In this document: positions 16,636 to 24,342 of the stretch, one piece after another
Layout: each line of letters starts with the position of its first letter
Position numbering within the stretch: position 1 is the first letter of the stretch
IMG/VR virus record: IMGVR_UViG_3300020446_001892
Coordinates: 1 to 64,000 of that record
Direction: 5' to 3' (one strand)
DNA: 64,000 nt
DNA from: a virus
Made by a program: the position numbers and the translations under genes
The notes under the pieces: model-generated
The model's input: only the letters and a program-made list of their open reading frames with translations
What the model was told of the DNA's origin: nothing
Databases searched by the model: none

Positions 16636-17043
16636 TTATACGTTTACAAATTTTGATGGATCAATCGTTGCATGTTCGCCATCGCTAAATTCAGCACCAA
16701 TACGTAATCCAGTTTCTGGTTGCTCATTGCTCCAAGCAAGTATACTTTCAGCTTCAACCATTCTTACTTCTAAATCTTCTTCTTCTTGTTCTAAAAGCAC
16801 ACTTCTAGTCCAACGTCCATGTTCTATAAGCACCCAGTGACCAATTTCATATGGATCATCATTTTTTGGACCTTTGTCATAAACTTTACCCCAGCGTGGA
16901 TAAATGCCTCTAGTTTGACCATCATCACTAGAGATAATTAATCCACCTGCTGTTCTCTGTTCACCAAAATCCATGTGTGTAACTAAAACACGATTACCTA
17001 TTGCAGTCAGACTGCCTTTGAACTTCTTATAATGTATACTCAT
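16636..17043 (-). CDS. GroES/gp31-like co-chaperonin
   Basis: The N-terminal half has the GroES beta-barrel pattern: AIGNRVLVTHMDFGEQRTAGGLII resembles P-x-x-DRVLV...TAGGI, and GKVYDKGP and IGHWVLIEHG match later strands. The mobile loop falls at about residues 27-37. The C-terminal 50 residues are divergent and acidic. T4-like phages use gp31 with host GroEL to fold the capsid protein, and that role is likely here. Confidence 0.8.
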   Translation of the reverse strand: MSIHYKKFKGSLTAIGNRVLVTHMDFGEQRTAGGLIISSDDGQTRGIYPRWGKVYDKGPKNDDPYEIGHWVLIEHGRWTRSVLLEQEEEDLEVRMVEAESILAWSNEQPETGLRIGAEFSDGEHATIDPSKFVNV

Positions 17044-17345
17044 TATGATCCTCTTTGAACAAAATTACCATCTTCATCTTCTACCCAATCTTCAGTTAAA
17101 TCTTTTTCTGCTTGATTTACAGGTGTTTCTTCTTTGACACCAGGGTTAGAAGCATAATATTCTTTCATTATATCTTCACGTTTGCGAATTATTTTACCAC
17201 CTGGACCTAATTCATCTCCACGTGCATTTACTCGAGCATTACCTACCGCAGGAGTAAGCTCATTTTTTTGACGTAGCAAATCCATGTCAACAATTTTGCC
17301 GTTGGCACTTCTATGTAGCTTTCGTCCTGTTTGTTTCATTGGCAT
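17043..17345 (-). CDS. Unknown small basic protein (100 aa)
   Basis: No family recognised. It is hydrophilic and probably disordered, with a basic N-terminus (MKQTGRKLHRSANGKIVDM) and an acidic C-terminus. GGAGG 7 nt before the ATG confirms the start. The stop overlaps the GroES-like ATG by one base. Confidence 0.6.
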   Translation of the reverse strand: MPMKQTGRKLHRSANGKIVDMDLLRQKNELTPAVGNARVNARGDELGPGGKIIRKREDIMKEYYASNPGVKEETPVNQAEKDLTEDWVEDEDGNFVQRGS

Positions 17346-17374
17346 AATTATACCTCCTAGTTATATATTGTTAC

Positions 17375-17899
17375 TTATCTTAAGAACTCTCTCCAATCCA
17401 GGTCATATTGGATTGAATTTACTCTGTGTACACCTATTAAATACAGCACATAACTTGCAACACTAGATCCTCTGCCTACACCCCATACGATGTTATTACT
17501 ACGCATGAAATCAACTAGATAGATCATGTAACGCAATAAGTTGTGCATGTCACGCTCTTTAAATGCATCTAATTCTTCCCATATACGATCTTGTATATTT
17601 TGTGGACAGGGTACTTCTGCTTTTCCAAGAACATATTCATATACATTAATATCTTTATACTGATCAGGCATAAACCATTCTGATTGGCAAACACCATCAA
17701 AAGTTTTTTGGTCTACATCTAATGGAATATATTTCTTTAATTTTGCAAGGCCTTGTTCTTCCATTGCTGTATTAAACTTATCTATATCATCAGACTGATC
17801 GCACAATACCACATGGCATTTATCAGCATGACCTGAATAAATCATATCTACAAGGTCTTTATTAGAAAATCTAGGTATACCGAGTTCGTCTGTCTTCAT
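17375..17899 (-). CDS. Stand-alone fragment resembling the DNA polymerase III alpha palm N-terminus
   Basis: The last 60 residues (YMIYLVDFMRSNNIVWGVGRGSSVASYVLYLIGV, ending DLDWREFLR) align with the DnaE segment in which VGPGRGSAAGSLVAY precedes ERFLNPER. The PHP domain and the catalytic PDxDxD aspartates are absent: the frame stops just before where they would start, and no continuation is seen downstream. It therefore cannot polymerise DNA alone. ATG 17899 is preferred; a TTGACA-17-TAATAT promoter lies just upstream. Confidence 0.7.
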   Translation of the reverse strand: MKTDELGIPRFSNKDLVDMIYSGHADKCHVVLCDQSDDIDKFNTAMEEQGLAKLKKYIPLDVDQKTFDGVCQSEWFMPDQYKDINVYEYVLGKAEVPCPQNIQDRIWEELDAFKERDMHNLLRYMIYLVDFMRSNNIVWGVGRGSSVASYVLYLIGVHRVNSIQYDLDWREFLR

Positions 17900-17911
17900 A
17901 AGCATTTAGTT

Positions 17912-17940
17912 ATATTAACTGATATTAATCAGATTGTCAA
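17912..17940 (-). promoter_or_regulatory. sigma70-type promoter TTGACA-17-TAATAT for the DnaE-like gene
   Basis: It overlaps the 3' end of the 80-aa gene. The 17-bp spacer is the same as in the other early promoters of the window. Confidence 0.6.
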
Positions 17941-18157
17941 GAGAATTATTATCATCTTGACTGTTATTTTGTTGTTTTATTAGAGCTTTTGCTCGTCTAG
18001 CTTTTGCTTCTTCTTTATACATATCTATCACTGTAGAAAGTTGCTGTTGAAGCTGTAGGTTTTTAGTTTGGAAATATTTTCTAGATAGTTCAGTAACTTT
18101 ATTTTCTACTTCTGCATCTGTTAGCTGATCCATACTATCAACTAAAGGATTAAACAT
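17915..18157 (-). CDS. Small coiled-coil protein (80 aa)
   Basis: A helical, charged protein (TDAEVENKVTELSRKYFQ) with an Asn-rich C-terminus and no recognised family. It shares one base with the tail protein upstream, so it is late and perhaps an assembly factor. Confidence 0.55.
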   Translation of the reverse strand: MFNPLVDSMDQLTDAEVENKVTELSRKYFQTKNLQLQQQLSTVIDMYKEEAKARRAKALIKQQNNSQDDNNSLDNLINIS

Positions 18158-18714
18158 TAATCGTATACGCCATGATATTTTGCAAATACTGTGACGCCGT
18201 CATTTATAGTCCAAAAGTCAACAATAATTGGATCAGTTTGACTAGAAACAGTAAAAGTCACAGGCCAATCACTATCTGTTTTAAAAGACCCTCCGCCTGC
18301 GGCCGCCCAAGTAATATTCCTTGGATTACCATCACTTGTAATTTGCATTCTCATGCGTCCTAATTTAGAACTAGTAGGAAAATCTGCAAGAGTCAATGTA
18401 ACATCAGCACCTACTTGTATTGTTTGGTAATGGCCAAATTCCCAACTTATATTTTGTGATGCAGAAACATTTCCGTTTGCGTAAACAGTTTCTGTGTTTG
18501 CAAGCATTTCAGCTTCTCTGATTATACTACCGTTGAAATCGTTACTTGCATTTATCTTTGCTGTATTAGTTTGTAAAGCTGTGATTTCATCACGAGCCGC
18601 TTCTAATGCTGTTTTTGTAACCGTAAAGTTCGTTCTAAAGCCTTGGCTATCGTTATCTTGTCCGGCTACAGGGTAAGCTGCATCAAAACCTGTTGTTGTA
18701 ATTGTACTGGCCAT
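18157..18714 (-). CDS. Tail-associated protein (185 aa)
   Basis: The N-terminus (VAGQDNDSQGFRTNFTVTKTALEAARDEITALQ) is the pattern seen at the start of many cyanophage/pelagiphage fibre-network proteins. The rest is beta-rich. It is the last large gene of the tail block and has its own late box and AGGAGA ribosome-binding site. A collar or fibre-accessory role is likely. Confidence 0.65.
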   Translation of the reverse strand: MASTITTTGFDAAYPVAGQDNDSQGFRTNFTVTKTALEAARDEITALQTNTAKINASNDFNGSIIREAEMLANTETVYANGNVSASQNISWEFGHYQTIQVGADVTLTLADFPTSSKLGRMRMQITSDGNPRNITWAAAGGGSFKTDSDWPVTFTVSSQTDPIIVDFWTINDGVTVFAKYHGVYD

Positions 18715-18733
18715 ATTTTATTCTCCTGCAATA

Positions 18734-18740
18734 TATTTAT
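18734..18740 (-). promoter_or_regulatory. Late box ATAAATA for the 18714 gene
   Basis: ATAAATATATTGCAGGAG precedes the ATG by about 20 nt; box, leader and ribosome-binding site are all present. Confidence 0.5.
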
Positions 18741-18745
18741 CTTTG

Positions 18746-21562
18746 TTAAACATTGTATTCATAATTTGCGAAAACTATATATTGTTCATCTGATACGCCT
18801 TCTGAACTATCTATAATTACTCTGTCGATATCTAAATCATATTCTGTAAAATCAATATTTTTTAGACGTAAGTTGCTTGCTATCAAAGTGCTTGTATCTT
18901 TCTTACAAAAACAAAGCGGAATAGCATTTATCATGCCTAATTCAGCAATTTGATTTGGTTGGCTACTTCTCATCCACAGTGGCATGAAGTTTTTTTCTGT
19001 TTCTCCTAGAGCACGTATATTGTCTTTTATATGAGTTAAATTGCTTATATATCTTGTTCTATCATTTGATCCATCAACAGTCATTGCAGATAGATCAACA
19101 GTTATAGTATTTTCAGGATCAGGTCTTAGTTTTCTACTTGGTATTATACCAGGCGTGAAAGGTATTTTTTTATTGGTACCATCTCTACATGTAATGAAAA
19201 GCTCATGGGCAACATTTTGCGGTATGTTTGTACTTGTAATATTTCTTTCTGGAATAAGTGTAGGGTTTCTAGAAGGTATTAATAAATCATCTCCAAATTT
19301 ATGTGTAACTGCTCCGTCCTCTCTTGTAGATATGTCAATTTTGTAATATTCTGCATCATAGTAATCATTTCCGCTTTCGTATTTTGTACTATTGACTAAA
19401 ACTTTTTCATTATTAAAAATTGTAATCTTCTTTTTTGTTTTATTTTTTGTTTTACTTTCTTGTAGATCGTTTACCTCAAGATAAACAACTTCATATACTA
19501 TGTCATTTGTACCTGGATTTTTTGCTACTGCTGTTTTTATTTTTCCAGTAGTATATTTCTTTCTTTTTGCATTTTGTGATAATGCCGCTACAAAAGATGA
19601 TACGTTCTTTGATTCAATTCCTGGGTATACAAGCATCTTCATTTTTGTTTGTAATCCAAAATTAGGATCATTAGGACGATACAAATATGACGGAGGAAAT
19701 ATTTCAGAATCATTTATTAAGTCACTGAATAATCTGCGTCTTTCTGGAGTTAGCATAGGAGCCATATGAATATTACTATATAATTTATTGTCTGGATCAG
19801 ATAACGTTATAGTAAATTCTCTATCAATAGCACTATATCCAAATTGATCCCTAGCTGTCACAGTAAACTTATATGTTCTATCAAACCTTGTTGCATTTTG
19901 ATCTAAGGTAAAAGTTTGTGAATCGAATACAGTTAATCCTGGTTTACCAATAGATCCAAAGCTATTAACTTTACCAATTATTTCTCCTTCTAATGACAAA
20001 GATAAGCCAAAAGGTAAATTTCCTGATTTTATTGTGTAAAGCATTGTAGCGTTAGGAACAGTTGTATTTGCTTTTAATGCTAACGTGCTTATATAATTTG
20101 CACTGAATTCTCCAAGATTTGCAGGAGTTGTCCAAGCAATGGTACTGTCTACTTCTCCTAGCATTTTTACAACAAATGTTTTTTCGCTTTCTGCTATTTC
20201 TTCTTCAACTAATGCAATAGTACCTAAATCTAAACTTGTCTGACTAGGAATAGTATCAATTAATGGAGACGTAAGATTCACAACATCAAAGTCGTTACTA
20301 ACATTTACTTGCACGTTAGACACAGTGTATGTTCTACCTAAGTAAGTAAATGTTCTTCCTGGCACTTTTCCAACATATGTAGGATCAAATTTATTCATTT
20401 TAATTTGTGTCAAGCCAGCATTAGTAGACTCATAGGCAAATTTTAAAAGTTGGACTCTATCTGTATCATAACCTATTCTTTTTGCTACAACAGTAAATTT
20501 ATATTCAGTTGTAACTGCATTTTGATATGGTACACGCCCAGCTACTTCACCTGTGGTTGTATCCAAAGATAATCCTGGAGGAAGCAAGCTAGGACTACCG
20601 TCGTCGTTAGTACCTTTAAGATAATAAGATACTACACCACTAAGTGTATTTGCATCTATAATATCTAATATTAATGTAACATAATTATTTGCTCTCCGAA
20701 AGCCAAAATCTCTTGGGGTAATCCAGATAGGAACTCTAATATGTGAAATATCAGCAGTAAAAGTATTTGTCCCTACTTGCATAATAGTGTTATCAGAGCG
20801 TAAGAAGTCGTCACCGACAACGTATATTCTAAATTTTCTATTTGCTACTGTATCGCCGTCACTGACAGAAACTATAAATTCATAGTACCTATTTAATTTT
20901 TTTGGTGATTGAGTAGGTGTGCTTAAATCATAAGTTGTTGTATCATAGTAAAAACTATCAAAACCATTATTATCAGGAATACTCCAGTCATAACCAGTTT
21001 TAAGATCTTCATCATATCCTACTTCATCATAATAACCACTAGCACTCCTTAGTTCTATGGCCCTTATAGGATCAACTATTCCAACTAACCTACCATCTGT
21101 AGTTAGTCTTATGCCTGGAGGTAATTCTCCGCCTAAACTACCTATAAAATATTCTAATTTTTGGCCAGCTTCGGTATCAGTGTCTATAACTTCTAGCTGA
21201 AAATCTATAGGAGCACTATCTAATATATAGTATACACCGTTGTTCCCTGCTGGTAATAAATCTTCAGGAGTTTGCCAAACAGGCAAATCTGCTCCTTGAA
21301 CTATTATATTAAATGTTCTATCACTTATTTCGTTATTAAACGTTGCCCTTAAAACAAATCTAAAATTAGTTTCTCTCGGGACTTCTCTTGGTGTGCCTTT
21401 AAGTTGTATACCATCAAGATAAATTCCACCAGGTAACTTTCCGCTTATCAAACTGACTGTAGCATTTGTTTCTGATAGCGGCAAGGTATAAGGAGCAATA
21501 GTTACTTGCTCGTCAAGTGTAAGAAGTGTTTTACCTGATATTTCTGTCCAATAATTTGCCAT
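18746..21562 (-). CDS. Large tail protein with Ig-like (He_PIG-type) domains (938 aa)
   Basis: The first 600 residues contain repeated putative-Ig units. The signature G-x-L-P-x-G-[IL]-x-L...G-x-[PV] recurs: GKLPGGIYLDGIQLKGTP, GGELPPGIRLTTDGRLVG, LLPPGLSLDTTTGEVAG and GNLPFGLSLSLEGEIIG. The C-terminal 300 residues are unrelated. It is probably a baseplate or tail-tip protein in which Ig-like domains bind carbohydrate or extend the fibre. It has a late box and an AGGGA ribosome-binding site. Confidence 0.78.
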   Translation of the reverse strand: MANYWTEISGKTLLTLDEQVTIAPYTLPLSETNATVSLISGKLPGGIYLDGIQLKGTPREVPRETNFRFVLRATFNNEISDRTFNIIVQGADLPVWQTPEDLLPAGNNGVYYILDSAPIDFQLEVIDTDTEAGQKLEYFIGSLGGELPPGIRLTTDGRLVGIVDPIRAIELRSASGYYDEVGYDEDLKTGYDWSIPDNNGFDSFYYDTTTYDLSTPTQSPKKLNRYYEFIVSVSDGDTVANRKFRIYVVGDDFLRSDNTIMQVGTNTFTADISHIRVPIWITPRDFGFRRANNYVTLILDIIDANTLSGVVSYYLKGTNDDGSPSLLPPGLSLDTTTGEVAGRVPYQNAVTTEYKFTVVAKRIGYDTDRVQLLKFAYESTNAGLTQIKMNKFDPTYVGKVPGRTFTYLGRTYTVSNVQVNVSNDFDVVNLTSPLIDTIPSQTSLDLGTIALVEEEIAESEKTFVVKMLGEVDSTIAWTTPANLGEFSANYISTLALKANTTVPNATMLYTIKSGNLPFGLSLSLEGEIIGKVNSFGSIGKPGLTVFDSQTFTLDQNATRFDRTYKFTVTARDQFGYSAIDREFTITLSDPDNKLYSNIHMAPMLTPERRRLFSDLINDSEIFPPSYLYRPNDPNFGLQTKMKMLVYPGIESKNVSSFVAALSQNAKRKKYTTGKIKTAVAKNPGTNDIVYEVVYLEVNDLQESKTKNKTKKKITIFNNEKVLVNSTKYESGNDYYDAEYYKIDISTREDGAVTHKFGDDLLIPSRNPTLIPERNITSTNIPQNVAHELFITCRDGTNKKIPFTPGIIPSRKLRPDPENTITVDLSAMTVDGSNDRTRYISNLTHIKDNIRALGETEKNFMPLWMRSSQPNQIAELGMINAIPLCFCKKDTSTLIASNLRLKNIDFTEYDLDIDRVIIDSSEGVSDEQYIVFANYEYNV

Positions 21563-21582
21563 ATACTAATCCCTATATAGCA

Positions 21583-21589
21583 TATTTAT
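21583..21589 (-). promoter_or_regulatory. Late box ATAAATA for the 938-aa tail gene
   Basis: CGATAAATATGC lies about 20 nt before the ATG at 21562. Confidence 0.5.
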
Positions 21590-21592
21590 CGT

Positions 21593-22291
21593 TTATACTA
21601 TAGAGCCAAAATCTGAAATTGTTGATGACGGAGTAATTATAGACCCATAATCAACTGTTGTATTTGCAACTACAAAATCTAGAGCAGAAGTGTAATTATT
21701 TGTAACGTCACCAAAATCAAAACCTCTTACATTCCTCATGCTATTGTACATTGCTGTAACATTAATACCGTCAACTGTACCTGTAAGAGCACCATTCAAC
21801 TCGGTAGCTGTAAGTGAATTGACATTGTTTATGTTATTGTTATTAGCATCTAAATTGCCACCTAAAGATGGATTTGTATCACTTTGCACTAATCCTGTTG
21901 CATCTATGTTTACTGTAATTGTGTTGCCTAGTGCTGTAGTGCTTACATTTGTGCCTCCTTGCACAATTAACGTCCTATTTGCACCTGTTACTGCACCTGT
22001 TCCGCTTGTTGCTTGTAAATTGATTGTTCCAGCATTGTTAATTGTTACTGTATTTTCATCGCTTGTAATTTCTATATTTGTACCAGCAACTAGACTTTTA
22101 AGTCCAATGACACCGTTTTCTTTGCTATAGAATATACCAGTACCAGACCCTAAATTAGTTGCAGTAGCTTGACCTTGCACTCTTAAGTCTAAATCGTCAA
22201 AATTATTGTTGACTTTTACAAAAGCCTGCCTTAGGTCATCTCCTGTACCATCATTTGCTAGTGTTCCTACATTAATTCTATCTATCGGCAT
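21593..22291 (-). CDS. Short tail-fibre protein (232 aa)
   Basis: The N-terminus (RINVGTLANDGTGDDLRQAFVKVNNNFDDL) is the shared attachment domain also found at the 1502 and 35151 starts. The remainder is a Gly/Asn/Thr beta-repeat. It lacks a distinct C-terminal tip domain, so it may be an adaptor fibre. Confidence 0.75.
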   Translation of the reverse strand: MPIDRINVGTLANDGTGDDLRQAFVKVNNNFDDLDLRVQGQATATNLGSGTGIFYSKENGVIGLKSLVAGTNIEITSDENTVTINNAGTINLQATSGTGAVTGANRTLIVQGGTNVSTTALGNTITVNIDATGLVQSDTNPSLGGNLDANNNNINNVNSLTATELNGALTGTVDGINVTAMYNSMRNVRGFDFGDVTNNYTSALDFVVANTTVDYGSIITPSSTISDFGSIV

Positions 22292-22306
22292 ACTTGTCTC
22301 CTACTA

Positions 22307-24334
22307 TTATTTATTCTTCTTAATCCTTATGTTAGGATTACGTATTTGTATACCCTTACTTAAAACACGTCGAATGCCTTTTCTTGTTCTACGATCTATA
22401 TTACCTTGATATAAAACTTTAGCATCTCCTCCTTCAAGGCTGTTATAGTCAAACCAATTAGAATCATTAGTGCTTGTAGATTCAGTCCCTATATAAAAGT
22501 CTGACCCGTCTTGTACATCTAAACTTTGTATCCATTTTTTAACCTGTTTATAAGTCCAATCTCTATTGTGTTCTAATACAGTGGATATAAATCCTGCCGC
22601 CACAGGACAAGCCGCACTAGTCCCTCCGAAACCTGTATCTTCAGGGACACCTACACCAGATCCAGTGTTTGCAGTAAATCCTGGATATGTAGAAGGATAT
22701 CGTCCTTCAGATGCGTAATAAGTGTTTGCGGCGAGAGTACCGTCGGCAGGTAGATAACAGTCTATACCTTCACCTCTATCACTATAACCTACTTTGGCTT
22801 CTTTTGAACTTTTATATTCATCGTCTAAAGCACCTATGTTGATTGTTTTGTAATCTATTGCTCCATTACTTTTTACATGTTTACCACCTTGTTGTGGAAA
22901 TCCTCTACGATTAGTTGTTCCGGTAACTTCTACACTAAATTCAAAAAATGTGCTTTCTTCTAATGTGTCTGAATTATTTTGGGCGATATAATTATCAAAA
23001 TCTGGGTGTCCGTAGTTTACTTGTTTTTGATTACTGTTGCCTGCGGCACATACAAATATTACACCTGAATCAATTAATTCATCTAGAGCAGTTGTTAAAG
23101 AATTTGTTTTCATTTCTGATTTCCAACGCCCGGCGTCTCCTTGTGAGCCCATGTGGCTTAACCAAGCAATACCTGATTCGTTCGTATAAGAAGTTGCAGA
23201 ACCACCTCTGTAGTGATAATAATATGTGCCGCCTGGCTGTTTATTAGCTCTATACCCCCAACTGTTTGAACTTAAGGTTGGATTTTTATTCCCGTAGTCT
23301 GGATTGATTGGCTTCATCTGATGAAAAAGTTTTTGTAAATCGAAACCTTGTTCAATACCTGATCCATAGGAACCATACAAATTCAGCACCCATTTATTTG
23401 CATTGTAAGCCCAACCTTGGGTCCTACCGAAAGTTAATGCACAACAACATGTTGAATGCCTTGTTACAGAAAAAGGTGGAGGGCTTGTGTTATCTCCATT
23501 ACAGTTACTTCTAGTGTAGCTTGAACCTAAAGAACTTACAGTTCCAAATGATTGAAATTTTGTACTCCTGTTAGATGAATTTGTCCACCATCCTCTTGCA
23601 AAACTTTCTACAGGGACAGTGGTCCCGTCGAATCTCGTTGTTAGCCTATTTGCAGAATCTGCGTTAAAATAATCTGGATCCAAGTAGTAAGGAGCATCTA
23701 AAACTAAGTCCAACAAGTCACATGTACCGTTTCCAGGTAATAAATTGCCTCCTACATAATCTGCAGGCGGAGGTGCACCTGTGCAGTTGTTTTGAAACTC
23801 TGGATGTCCTATCCATCCTGCACCGTCGTCTGCTACTATGACATCAACATCTTTACCTGAGCCATATTGCTGTATATTGACATCTCCTACATAATTATCT
23901 GCATAGCCATTTTCTACCCATGGATCTAATTTTTGCATACATCTCCATAATTGGTATCCTGTTCTATTGATGTCATCGTTATTTAAATTATTAGAATTTT
24001 CAAACTCTCTATGGACTTTTACAGTAGTTTGATACCTATCTATTAATTCTGGACGAGTTGCATATATCTCATCTGGTGGTGGAGCATAAGTTTCAGGATA
24101 TTTCATGTAATCTATATTGATAAATTTTACTCTGGGATCTGCCTTTAAGGCTGTTGCCTCTTCGTCAGTCAATAAATAAGATCCTCTAGTAGGACTATGT
24201 AATTTTTCATCTTCTACTGCAACTTGTCTACTAGGAACTGATTCATAGGTGTTGCCATCAGCTATTAATTCTGCATGTAATTCAGTCCATTGTTCTGTAG
24301 TGTGTGTTCCTAGCTGGTAGTACTTTTCACTCAT
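22307..24334 (-). CDS. Subtilisin-like (S8) protein in the tail-fibre block (675 aa)
   Basis: The residues expected for a subtilase are in order: Asp169/170 in VIVADDGAG, His293 in TRHSTCCCA, oxyanion Asn433 in VCAAGNSNQ and Ser573 in GGTSAACPVAAG. The N-terminal 75 residues (LTDEEATALKADPRVKFINID) resemble an I9-type propeptide. There is no signal peptide, and the gene sits between fibre genes, so it is probably a virion protein that cuts host surface protein or processes fibres. The context after the active His differs from the usual HGTHVAG. Confidence 0.82.
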   Translation of the reverse strand: MSEKYYQLGTHTTEQWTELHAELIADGNTYESVPSRQVAVEDEKLHSPTRGSYLLTDEEATALKADPRVKFINIDYMKYPETYAPPPDEIYATRPELIDRYQTTVKVHREFENSNNLNNDDINRTGYQLWRCMQKLDPWVENGYADNYVGDVNIQQYGSGKDVDVIVADDGAGWIGHPEFQNNCTGAPPPADYVGGNLLPGNGTCDLLDLVLDAPYYLDPDYFNADSANRLTTRFDGTTVPVESFARGWWTNSSNRSTKFQSFGTVSSLGSSYTRSNCNGDNTSPPPFSVTRHSTCCCALTFGRTQGWAYNANKWVLNLYGSYGSGIEQGFDLQKLFHQMKPINPDYGNKNPTLSSNSWGYRANKQPGGTYYYHYRGGSATSYTNESGIAWLSHMGSQGDAGRWKSEMKTNSLTTALDELIDSGVIFVCAAGNSNQKQVNYGHPDFDNYIAQNNSDTLEESTFFEFSVEVTGTTNRRGFPQQGGKHVKSNGAIDYKTINIGALDDEYKSSKEAKVGYSDRGEGIDCYLPADGTLAANTYYASEGRYPSTYPGFTANTGSGVGVPEDTGFGGTSAACPVAAGFISTVLEHNRDWTYKQVKKWIQSLDVQDGSDFYIGTESTSTNDSNWFDYNSLEGGDAKVLYQGNIDRRTRKGIRRVLSKGIQIRNPNIRIKKNK
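22308..22314 (-). promoter_or_regulatory. Late box ATAAATA for the 232-aa fibre gene
   Basis: GAATAAATAATAGTAGGAG precedes the ATG at 22291; the box overlaps the 3' end of the subtilase gene. Confidence 0.5.
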
Positions 24335-24342
24335 AGTAACTC

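Noticed and set aside
17346-17374. Frameshifted full-length DnaE
   Set aside because: The sequence beyond the stop at 17375 has a new gene's ribosome-binding site and a 100-aa unrelated gene; no PDxDxD-like coding is seen in any frame.
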